This document shows, piece after piece, positions 54,686 to 62,036 of a DNA stretch of 64,000 nt. The DNA is from Acidobacteria bacterium 13_1_20CM_3_53_8 (GTDB lineage: Bacteria > Acidobacteriota > Blastocatellia > Pyrinomonadales > Pyrinomonadaceae). Position numbers and translations under genes: made by a program. The notes beneath the pieces were generated by a model. That model saw only the letters and a program-made list of their open reading frames with translations, was not told the origin of the DNA and searched no databases. The stretch covers positions 57,431 to 121,430 of the forward strand of contig MNJR01000017.1 of the NCBI GenBank assembly GCA_001920415.1, read 5' to 3'. The first letter of the stretch is position 1. Every line of letters begins with the position of its first letter.

Positions 54686-56788
54686 TCACTCCGCTTGATT
54701 CCAGTAAGATTTCTCTATTCGCGCAACGCCGCCCGTCGTGCCGAAGTAAACGTGACCTTCATCGCCCGTGATACTCAGCACAGTGCGCGCCGGTAACTCT
54801 TCACTAACGCGCGTCCATTTCTGTGTATGAAGATCAAAGATGAGAGCGCCGTCGAGCGTGCCTACGTAAAGCCTCTCATTGTACGACCACATAGCGTTCG
54901 GATTGACGACTGCTCGACCTGTTTCTGCGGCAAAGCTGCGCAGTTCGCCAGCCGCTGTTAATTCAAAAACGCCTCCGCCGTATGTGCCTACGAAGAGACG
55001 CCCCCCGGCCACAGAGAGCGCTGTGACCCAGTTGTGCGTCAAACTCGAATTTGTATCTGTGAAGACGCGAACTATTCGGCCATCCTCGATTACCGCTAGA
55101 CCTCCGAGCGTTCCGGCGTAAATTCTTCTGCCCTGCGCGAAGACCGCGTAGAGGCTGTTACTCGGCAACCCTTGCACAGTCGTCAGACCGCGCAGATGCC
55201 CCGCGACACCTATTGACAGCCCTTTGCTAGTGGCGCACGCTAAAAGGAAGTTGCGCGCATGATTCTCTTCTGCGGTTTCATTCGCTGCTCTTTCGGACAG
55301 AAGCGCCGCTTGCATTACAGAGTTACTCAAAAGCCCGTCTCTTGTTGACCAGCTTCCTGTTTGGCGTAAATGTTCATCGAACCGTAGCAAGCCTTGAGAG
55401 GTAGCCGCGAGCACGGTTTTAGAATCTCTATCTTCAATCAACGAATTGATCTCGCGCGCGGCTTCAGTCTCCAGATGAGCAAGCACGTGGCCGTCTGTGG
55501 CGATGACCGAGATGCCGTTTCTAAAACTTCCAGCCCAGAGTCTGCCTTCCCCGTCAAGCAGAAGCGCGGAGATTAAGTTGCTATTGAGCGAAGACCCGGC
55601 GGCAGTTTGACCGAAAGGAGAGAATAAAGAATGCGTTTGCCTGAGGCTGGCATCGAACGCAGACGCACCTGCTCGCCTGATTCCTTCGCTAGTCAACATC
55701 CAGAGGTCACGGTCGAGTGCGACTGAGCGACAATTCGTAAGGTCAGTAGGTCTAGCCCATGCCAGAGTATTCAGGCGCGGCGTACGTGATGAGTTGTCGT
55801 TCGTCGCAAGCGTGAAACTTTCACCATCGTCCAACATGAGCAAGATGCCCGATGGCGTCTCTACCATGCCGGATAATGTAGGCATCACCGAGACCGCGCG
55901 AAAGCATCCCCGTAACACCTGTGAATTTTCGAGCGCAAGGCAGGTTGTTGGAGCTACGGACAAGCCGTAGTCGGAAGCTACGAAGAGATTCTCACGGTTG
56001 GCTACGACGCCGACAACGCGATTCGAGAGCAGTCCGTCTGCCATCGTAAAATGAGACCAACGCTCTCCTTCTTCAATCCATAAACCATCATCGAAAGTTC
56101 CCACGAAGAGCTGCGAGCCAGCCTTTGAAAGATAGTTAATCTTAAGAAGACGCTTATGGTCTGTGCCGATCGTAATCTCCCTAAACTGTCTCCCATCAAA
56201 TCCGATCAGGCCCCCGGCCATAGTGCCTACAAACAGGCGTCCAGCGTCTTCCAGCAAGCAATCAATAGCTTGCGGGTCACGATCTCGCCACTGATAGCTT
56301 TCAAAAATCTGACCATCGAAAGAGACAAGCCCTTGAGTTCGCGTGCCTATGAAAAGTTTGGAATCGAATACGGCTAAGCTCAGCAGATCGCTTTCCGGTA
56401 ATCCATCAATGACGCTGTAATGTCGTAAGAGATTGCCGGATTGAGAAAGCTCTATGAGACCCCCGGCGGTCGCGGCGAAGTACGAATCATTGAATCTGGC
56501 GATGGCTCTGGTGTTATTGAAACTCTGCCAGATTTCCAGTCCTTTGCGCGTCAACGCATGGCGTGCTTTTCGTTCAAAGGGAATGATGTTCTGCTTTTGC
56601 TGTAACGCACGCTCTTGCTCCAGTTCGCGTCGAGCGTAATTTTTTATTCGCCATGCTCCTACCAGAAATAGGAGCAGAATCGAGATTGCCAGGCCAACCA
56701 GCGATTTGGGGTTCAGGACGAATGTGTGTCTGAAGCCTGCTTTGGTCGTGAAGAGAACAGAATTCATGGCCGATAATCGTCTCTGCAT
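54686..56788 (-). CDS. Membrane beta-propeller protein (regulator-propeller-like; gene 1)
   Basis: About 700 residues. One transmembrane helix (LVGLAISILLLFLVGAW) near the N-terminus, then roughly 590 residues of two-component-regulator-propeller-like repeats: many LFVGTxxGGLxxFDG and NRVVGVV units, such as GRLFVGTMAGGLIGFDG and GRLFVGTYGGGVFEL. Unlike hybrid kinases of this kind, no kinase or HTH domain follows. It is first in the five-gene operon, and its TGA overlaps the start region of the vWA gene. The start is uncertain: ATG 56788 or 56767 fit; the frame is open to a GTG at 56959. Confidence 0.82.
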   Translation of the reverse strand: MQRRLSAMNSVLFTTKAGFRHTFVLNPKSLVGLAISILLLFLVGAWRIKNYARRELEQERALQQKQNIIPFERKARHALTRKGLEIWQSFNNTRAIARFNDSYFAATAGGLIELSQSGNLLRHYSVIDGLPESDLLSLAVFDSKLFIGTRTQGLVSFDGQIFESYQWRDRDPQAIDCLLEDAGRLFVGTMAGGLIGFDGRQFREITIGTDHKRLLKINYLSKAGSQLFVGTFDDGLWIEEGERWSHFTMADGLLSNRVVGVVANRENLFVASDYGLSVAPTTCLALENSQVLRGCFRAVSVMPTLSGMVETPSGILLMLDDGESFTLATNDNSSRTPRLNTLAWARPTDLTNCRSVALDRDLWMLTSEGIRRAGASAFDASLRQTHSLFSPFGQTAAGSSLNSNLISALLLDGEGRLWAGSFRNGISVIATDGHVLAHLETEAAREINSLIEDRDSKTVLAATSQGLLRFDEHLRQTGSWSTRDGLLSNSVMQAALLSERAANETAEENHARNFLLACATSKGLSIGVAGHLRGLTTVQGLPSNSLYAVFAQGRRIYAGTLGGLAVIEDGRIVRVFTDTNSSLTHNWVTALSVAGGRLFVGTYGGGVFELTAAGELRSFAAETGRAVVNPNAMWSYNERLYVGTLDGALIFDLHTQKWTRVSEELPARTVLSITGDEGHVYFGTTGGVARIEKSYWNQAE

Positions 56789-57077
56789 CACTCTCTGCGT
56801 CCCCGGCGAAATGGATTCGAGCGTGAAGGGGCAAGGTATGGAGCAATTTATTAAGATAAAGACCTTGTGCCCCCTCTGGCCGCCTTCTATCTTTTGATTA
56901 TTCATAGCGAGTGATGAAGAAACTACGTGACTAGTTACAGTGTTCGAGCAAGCTACCACCGTCGCTTTAGCTATTCATCAACTTCCTCTTTCAAGGGGAG
57001 ACACGCCTGGAGCAATGTGGATATCCACGTTGGAGATTGGCAGCTACTATCGGGAGTGCCTTTCTCCAGAGTTATCA
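56789..57077. other. Probable promoter region of the five-gene operon
   Basis: This holds the sequence between the sigma-factor terminator and the propeller gene. I found no clear promoter and no other gene. Since the nearby ECF sigma factor is unassigned, an ECF-type promoter here would be worth testing. Confidence 0.3.
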
Positions 57078-57114
57078 AAAAGGAAAGGGCATCGGATTGA
57101 TGCCCTTTCCTTTT
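57078..57114 (-). terminator. Terminator of the sigma-factor operon
   Basis: AAAAGGAAAGGGCATC (57078-57093) pairs perfectly with 57099-57114 around a 5-base loop. Read on the minus strand it ends in CCTTTTT. It lies 44 bases after the sigma-factor stop and separates it from the propeller operon. Confidence 0.88.
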
Positions 57115-57157
57115 CGTGCCAATTTTTCGCGCGTCGCGCTAACCCAAAATCACGTCC

Positions 57158-57793
57158 TCACCTTTTTTGCATACGAAACTCTCTCTTAAGGAGTTGGCGC
57201 AATCTCATCCTGGCCTTGTGCAGTTGCGACTTAGATGTGCCTGCAGAGATTCCTCGTATTCGCGCAATCTCCGTGTGCTCATATCCTTCAACATCGTGAA
57301 GGATGAATACAGCACGATAACCGGGCGGCAGTTGCGCTATGGCTCTGTCGAGCGCTATGCGATCCACTGCCATAGTCTGGCCTGGACTCTCAGCCCAATC
57401 AATTACGGGTTCGGGCGAGTTTCCATCTTCCGTCGTCTGCTCGCGCTTCACAACGCTCTTTCTGAAATGCATCAGCACCTTGTTGACTGTAACGCGATGC
57501 AGCCACGTCCTCATGGCAGATTCGCCGCGAAAGCTGCCTATCTTGTGATAGACGTGCATGAAGATGTCTTGCATCAGGTCTTCCGCCTCCACAGGGTTGC
57601 GAGTCATACGCAAGCATAGGTTGTAGACGGCGCGCGAGTGTAGTTGGTAAAGCTCCTCGAAAGCCTGCATGTCGCCACGGGCGATACGTCGCGCCAGCAG
57701 TTGGTCGCGTTGCGAAGCATCTAGAGGCGTTGACCTATCAGAAGCGCCCGGCCACACTGAAAATGGTTCACAAAGAATCGTCGAGTTCGTCAT
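57158..57793 (-). CDS. ECF RNA polymerase sigma factor
   Basis: 211 residues. Region 2: [46 protein letters not shown] and [19 protein letters not shown]. Region 4: [30 protein letters not shown] plus the recognition helix. No C-terminal anti-sigma interaction domain or adjacent anti-sigma gene is seen. It starts 24 bases after the response-regulator gene, so the two form an operon, suggesting phosphorelay or partner-switch-like control. A clear terminator follows. The operon downstream is a candidate target. Confidence 0.95.
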   Translation of the reverse strand: MTNSTILCEPFSVWPGASDRSTPLDASQRDQLLARRIARGDMQAFEELYQLHSRAVYNLCLRMTRNPVEAEDLMQDIFMHVYHKIGSFRGESAMRTWLHRVTVNKVLMHFRKSVVKREQTTEDGNSPEPVIDWAESPGQTMAVDRIALDRAIAQLPPGYRAVFILHDVEGYEHTEIARIRGISAGTSKSQLHKARMRLRQLLKREFRMQKR

Positions 57794-57817
57794 CTGTGAT
57801 AAATATCCTTTAAGGTC

Positions 57818-58210
57818 TCAGGCGGCTCGTCTTGGTTCTCTTTCGAGTAGGCCGCAGAGTATGGATTTAAGCTGCGGTAGCTCGAAAGGCTTAGCCAGAA
57901 AGATCACTGTCCTGGTTCGCAGCAGGTCTTCAAGTTCTGTGTTTGTGATGCTTCCTCCGCTCATCACTATGATGGGAAGCTCCGGGCGTATGTGGTGAAT
58001 CCACTCTACGACCATAGAGCCTCCCAGACGCGGCATCTCCAGATCGGTGACGACCGCAACGATGCGCTCCACGTTCTGTTCGTATGTGCAGACGGCGTCA
58101 ACGCCATCGCTGGCTACCAGCACGTCGTAATCTTCTCCAAGCTCGGACGCAATCATTCTTCTAATAAACTCTTCGTCTTCGGCAACGAGAATCGTCCGCT
58201 TAATTGACAT
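57818..58210 (-). CDS. Single-domain response regulator (CheY-like)
   Basis: About 130 residues from ATG 58210, which has GGGAGGCGGAG upstream; an in-frame extension to 58300 is unlike the family. Receiver-domain residues are present: acidic pair in VAEDEEF, phospho-acceptor Asp in VTDLEMPRLGG, Ser in IVMSGG and Lys in LAKPF. There is no output domain. It is followed by the ECF sigma factor. It could be phosphorylated by an orphan kinase, perhaps one elsewhere. Confidence 0.95.
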   Translation of the reverse strand: MSIKRTILVAEDEEFIRRMIASELGEDYDVLVASDGVDAVCTYEQNVERIVAVVTDLEMPRLGGSMVVEWIHHIRPELPIIVMSGGSITNTELEDLLRTRTVIFLAKPFELPQLKSILCGLLEREPRRAA

Positions 58211-58452
58211 GGAAATCTCCGCCTCCCGTGTAGAAACCTTTGTGCCGCCTGTTTTTTGTTGAAGAGCACTCATGCTCGGTGTGCCCTGTTCGATGCTCAT
58301 TTAACGACCGATTCTTTTATGGTTATGTAAAGAGTCGGTCAATGAAATGCAAAGTTTTGTTAAGGAGCAGACGGATGTAGAGTGAAGATGATTTAGCAAC
58401 AAAGGTGCGCGGAGCATGTAGAAAAGATTCTGACAGGAACTCTGTCACGAAT

Positions 58453-58582
58453 TAACGTGAGTTCGATATAAGTCTTGAGGAGACAAAAGCAGATGAATTA
58501 TCCACTAAATCACACGAAACAATCTTTCTCTTCGTGTAGTTTCGTGTGATGCGCATTGCTCTATTGATGAAAATGTCCCACC
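58453..58582. repeat. Truncated copy of the TAACGYGAGTTCGATATAAG palindrome fused to a MITE end
   Basis: The left end TAACGTGAGTTCGATATAAG (58453-58472) and CACGAAA hairpin match 40050-40215, but the right part breaks off at about GTGATGCGCATTG and continues into ATTGATGAAAATGTCCCAC, the right end of the element at 40986-41205. I read it as one element inserted or recombined into the other. The rest of the gap (58301-58452 and 58583-58813) shows no gene. Confidence 0.8.
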
Positions 58583-58813
58583 ACCTAAGAATTTATGGCG
58601 GCTCTCAAATAAGATTCAATTCCATTGAATCGGCACAGAGATTAATATAACTGCACGTGCTGGCAACTCTAACGCCATATTCATCAACGACGCCATTCTC
58701 TACGCTCAAGGCACTGACGCATAGAGCTACCATTGGCGTAGAGTAGTACATACGGCTGTCGGGCGTGAGCGGTCTACACTGGAATGTAGGTTTCTTCTAT
58801 GATGTGGAGGACA

Positions 58814-59599
58814 ATGATCAGGATCGTAGCAGTTATCCCGGCGCGTATGGGTTCATCCCGTTTTCCGGGGAAACCCCTTGCAAGCATCTGCGGGCGACCG
58901 ATGATCGAGCACGTCTTTCGTCGCGCCGCGATGTGCGACCGTCTGGATGCGGTTTACATAGCAACGTGTGATGAGGAGATTAGGACAGTTGTAGAGGGAT
59001 TCGGTGGCACAGTCCTCATGACATCAGTTGCACATGAACGGGCTAGCGACCGCGTAGCAGAGGCTGCCGAGCGCTTCAAGGCCGATATAGTAGTGATGAT
59101 ACAGGGAGACGAGCCTATGATTACCCCTGCCATGATCGTGGCTTCAATATCTCCTATGCTAGAAGATTCATCCGTGGCCTGTGTGAACATGGCGCGCCGT
59201 ATTCTCAGCCGGGAAGAGTACGTTGATCGCAACACCATCAAGGTTGTAATGAACGCGCACGGTGACGCTCTCTATTTCTCGCGCGCGCCCATCCCCGCGC
59301 TAGACTTTGCAAGCGTAGAGGTTGCGCCAGTCTTCAAGCAGGTATGCGTGATTCCTTTCCGGCGTGACTTCTTGCGCGAGTTCGCGCTCCTTGGCCCTAC
59401 GCCTCTCGAACGGGCAGAGTCCATAGACATGCTACGTGTAATAGAGCACGGCTATAGAGTGCGGCTGGTGGAGACAGAGGTTGACACTCATGCAGTGGAC
59501 ACTCCAGAAGACCTGCGCATCGTCGAAGCGCGTATGAAGAACGACCCGCTTACCCTTCGATACATAGAGCCAGTCGCCCGTGCGGAGAAGCGCGTATGA
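58814..59599 (+). CDS. 3-deoxy-manno-octulosonate cytidylyltransferase family protein
   Basis: About 261 residues. The nucleotidyltransferase signature IPARMGSSRFPGKPLA, DAVYIATCDEEI and VVMIQGDEPMI match KdsB-type CMP-sugar synthetases. Such enzymes activate Kdo or a related nonulosonic acid with CTP for surface glycans. The ATG at 58814 is three bases after GGAGG; ATG 58799 is an alternative. It is followed with a 4-base overlap by a hydroxyacid dehydrogenase, so it may serve a specialised sugar-acid pathway and not core Kdo. Confidence 0.9.
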   Translation: MIRIVAVIPARMGSSRFPGKPLASICGRPMIEHVFRRAAMCDRLDAVYIATCDEEIRTVVEGFGGTVLMTSVAHERASDRVAEAAERFKADIVVMIQGDEPMITPAMIVASISPMLEDSSVACVNMARRILSREEYVDRNTIKVVMNAHGDALYFSRAPIPALDFASVEVAPVFKQVCVIPFRRDFLREFALLGPTPLERAESIDMLRVIEHGYRVRLVETEVDTHAVDTPEDLRIVEARMKNDPLTLRYIEPVARAEKRV

Positions 59600-60537
59600 C
59601 TTGGCGTGTTCTAATCAGCGCGCCTTACATGCTTCCGGTCATAGAGGAGTTTCGTCCGCGCCTGTTGGCCGAGGGCTTGGAGATAGTCACTACAAGCGTG
59701 CGCGAACGATTGAGCGAGATGGAACTGCTCCCTATCGTCAAGACGATTGACGGCGTAATCTGCGGCGACGACCAGTTTACGGAGCGAGTGCTGCGCAGTG
59801 CGCTTCGGCTGAAGGTAATCTCGAAATGGGGCACTGGCATTGACTCTGTTGACGTGCGCGCGGCGGCTCGTCTTGGTATTCGTGTATATAACACGCCCAA
59901 TGCGTTTACGGACGCAGTGGCGGACACTGCGCTTGGATACATCCTCTGTTTCGCGCGCAGACTTACGTGTATGGATAGAGATGTGCGTCAAGGCTTATGG
60001 ATTAAGCCGGAGGCTGTCTCGCTTAGAGAATGCACTCTAGGGGTGGTCGGAGTCGGGAACATAGGCAAGGCCGTTGTGCTGCGTGCGCGTGCGTTCGGGA
60101 TGACGGTGCTGGGCAATGATCCCGTGCCTGTGTCCGATGCGTTTATAGCAGAGACAGACCTGCGCATGATGTCGCTCAGCGCTTTGCTTGAGGAAGCAGA
60201 CTTCGTCTCGCTGCATTGCGATCTCAATCCGACATCCTTTCATCTTATAGGCCGCGCAGAGTTGGAGACCATGCGCTCTTCAGCCTATCTTATCAACACG
60301 GCGCGCGGTTCCGTAGTTGATGAGCAGGCGTTAGTCCATGCGCTCAGGGAGCGACGGATTGCAGGTGCCGCGCTAGATGTTTTTGAGGTCGAGCCGCTTC
60401 CTGCCGATAGTCAGCTTCGCGCCGTTGAAGGCTGCCTGCTTGCACCTCACAACGCGAACAGTAGCCTCGCTGCCCGTAGACAGGTACACGAGTCCACGAT
60501 AATCAATCTTCTCAAGGGACTTCGAGAAGCAAGCTGA
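59596..60537 (+). CDS. D-isomer-specific 2-hydroxyacid dehydrogenase
   Basis: 313 residues. The Rossmann motif GVVGVGNIGKAVVLRA, the active-site Arg in NTARGSVVDEQALV, the Glu near EVEPLPAD and the His in APHNANSSLA are all present. It reduces a 2-keto acid or oxidises a 2-hydroxy acid with NAD(P)H; phosphoglycerate-dehydrogenase-like. Coupled by overlap to the CMP-sugar synthetase gene, so it may make or use the sugar acid. Confidence 0.93.
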   Translation: MTWRVLISAPYMLPVIEEFRPRLLAEGLEIVTTSVRERLSEMELLPIVKTIDGVICGDDQFTERVLRSALRLKVISKWGTGIDSVDVRAAARLGIRVYNTPNAFTDAVADTALGYILCFARRLTCMDRDVRQGLWIKPEAVSLRECTLGVVGVGNIGKAVVLRARAFGMTVLGNDPVPVSDAFIAETDLRMMSLSALLEEADFVSLHCDLNPTSFHLIGRAELETMRSSAYLINTARGSVVDEQALVHALRERRIAGAALDVFEVEPLPADSQLRAVEGCLLAPHNANSSLAARRQVHESTIINLLKGLREAS

Positions 60538-60587
60538 CGCCTTGCCGCGTCTGAGGATTCTCAAGAGTGTAAGCGAGCTTATGAAGA

Positions 60588-60741
60588 CACGAGTTCGATA
60601 TAAGCCATGAAGAGATAGGAGCGAATGAATTATCCACGCGCATCACACGAAACCACACGAAGAGAACAGATCATTTCGTGTGATGCGCGTGGACATCTCT
60701 CTCCCTTTCGTCTTTCTCTTTCTTACATTGAACTCACGTTA
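60588..60741. repeat. TAACGYGAGTTCGATATAAG palindrome, copy 2 (inverted)
   Basis: Inner segments match 40050-40215 in inverse orientation over about 150 bases, including ATCTCTCTCCCTTTCGTCTT. The right terminal repeat CTTACATTGAACTCACGTTA (60722-60741) ends on the A of the next gene's ATG, so this gene's start signals lie in the repeat. Confidence 0.88.
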
Positions 60742-62036
60742 TGAAGCCTGCGTCAATTATGCTGGACGATAACGAAGCGAGTGGGAATGATGGCCGCTCA
60801 TGGCTGCTCTGTCGCGGCATCAAGAGCATACTACGGTGTGACGAGGCCGAAGTTGTCACGGGGATTGCTCGCTACGTCGTCTCACAACACCGAAGCTTGC
60901 GGCTCTTGTCTGCATTGATTGAACGGACTAAGGGGACGCCCGTCCCTGCCTTAATCGCTTTTATCGGTTGGCTGAGAAGTTTTCTAGCAGTGCGTGCGGG
61001 TAATCGCTCGGACGGCGCGGTCTGGATCGCACGCCTGGGCAACGAGCGCCGTGCAATAGAGACGCTGCCGCAGATGCTTCCAGAATTAGGCTGGACAGAA
61101 CTGAAGTTCCCACTCGTACGAATCGTCCGTCAAAGACGCATTCTCATGCTCGCGCGACGGCTCAACCGGCGATACGAATTTTTCAAGGTGCTGCGCGTCA
61201 TAGAACTCATAGGCTACTACACGCGATACCTTGACATATTCAAGAACGGGCGCTTCCCGTTAGCTATAATGTCAAGCCACAGCAGCCCGCACGGCATAGC
61301 GTTCAACCTTGCGGCGCGAAAGTGTGGCGTGCCCGTAGTCCTCATCACGCATGGCATGCCTGTGCGTCCCGTCGCGCGGCTCTACTACGATCTTGCTGTG
61401 GTTCATTGCGAGGCCGCGCGGCAGACTTACGTGGAAGAAGGATGCCGCATGAATCGCGTTCTCATTCATGGTCGGCGTCAACATTATGTCCAGATGCCCG
61501 TCGGCACGCTTCCCCAACGATTGAGCGTAGGGATATTTCTTTGCAAGGATGTGAACGCCGAGCGGCTGCGCGCTCTGGTTGAACGTCTACTCTGCAACCA
61601 GCGTGTGTCGCGCATACTGATTCGCCCTCACCCTAAGAACCTTTGGGTCAAGCTCGACGCATGGATTGCGTCACTGAATGATTCTCGTGTGCGCCGTAGC
61701 TTTGGCAATTCCGTATTCCGCGACATAGAAGCGACGGACATTGTCCTGGCCGGAAACTCAAGCGTGCTCGTTGACGCAGTGACGGCGGGTCGCCCAAGCG
61801 GTTACGTGTCTGGCCTTGATCATGGCTCTGCTGACCTACACGCATTTGTAGCGCGCGGCCTGATCTATCCGATTGCTGCTGAGATTAAGTTTGATCCCGA
61901 CGCAATGCTGCGTTTCTACCAGCGAACGGAATGGCTGAGCGTCCTACGGCTCTTTGCCAATATTGATGAGGATGAGGCGTCAATTATGGCGCGCGTCGTT
62001 GTCGCTATGCGTGAGCTATCTCTTCGTTCTAGTTAA
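60741..62036 (+). CDS. Putative surface-polysaccharide transferase (GT-B-like)
   Basis: 431 residues. The sequence IMSSHSSPHGIAFNLAARK, VVLITHGMPVRP, RILIRPHPKNLW and DIVLAGNSSVLVDAVTAGRPSGYV is characteristic of GT-B-type polysaccharide or teichoic-acid-like transferases (the TagF/CDP-glycerol and capsule classes), where a C-terminal domain binds the nucleotide donor. I cannot tell the substrate; a Kdo-type CMP donor is plausible from the upstream KdsB-like gene. The ATG abuts the palindromic repeat and has no clear ribosome site. Its 3' end overlaps the radical SAM gene by 21 bases on the other strand. Confidence 0.75.
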   Translation: MKPASIMLDDNEASGNDGRSWLLCRGIKSILRCDEAEVVTGIARYVVSQHRSLRLLSALIERTKGTPVPALIAFIGWLRSFLAVRAGNRSDGAVWIARLGNERRAIETLPQMLPELGWTELKFPLVRIVRQRRILMLARRLNRRYEFFKVLRVIELIGYYTRYLDIFKNGRFPLAIMSSHSSPHGIAFNLAARKCGVPVVLITHGMPVRPVARLYYDLAVVHCEAARQTYVEEGCRMNRVLIHGRRQHYVQMPVGTLPQRLSVGIFLCKDVNAERLRALVERLLCNQRVSRILIRPHPKNLWVKLDAWIASLNDSRVRRSFGNSVFRDIEATDIVLAGNSSVLVDAVTAGRPSGYVSGLDHGSADLHAFVARGLIYPIAAEIKFDPDAMLRFYQRTEWLSVLRLFANIDEDEASIMARVVVAMRELSLRSS

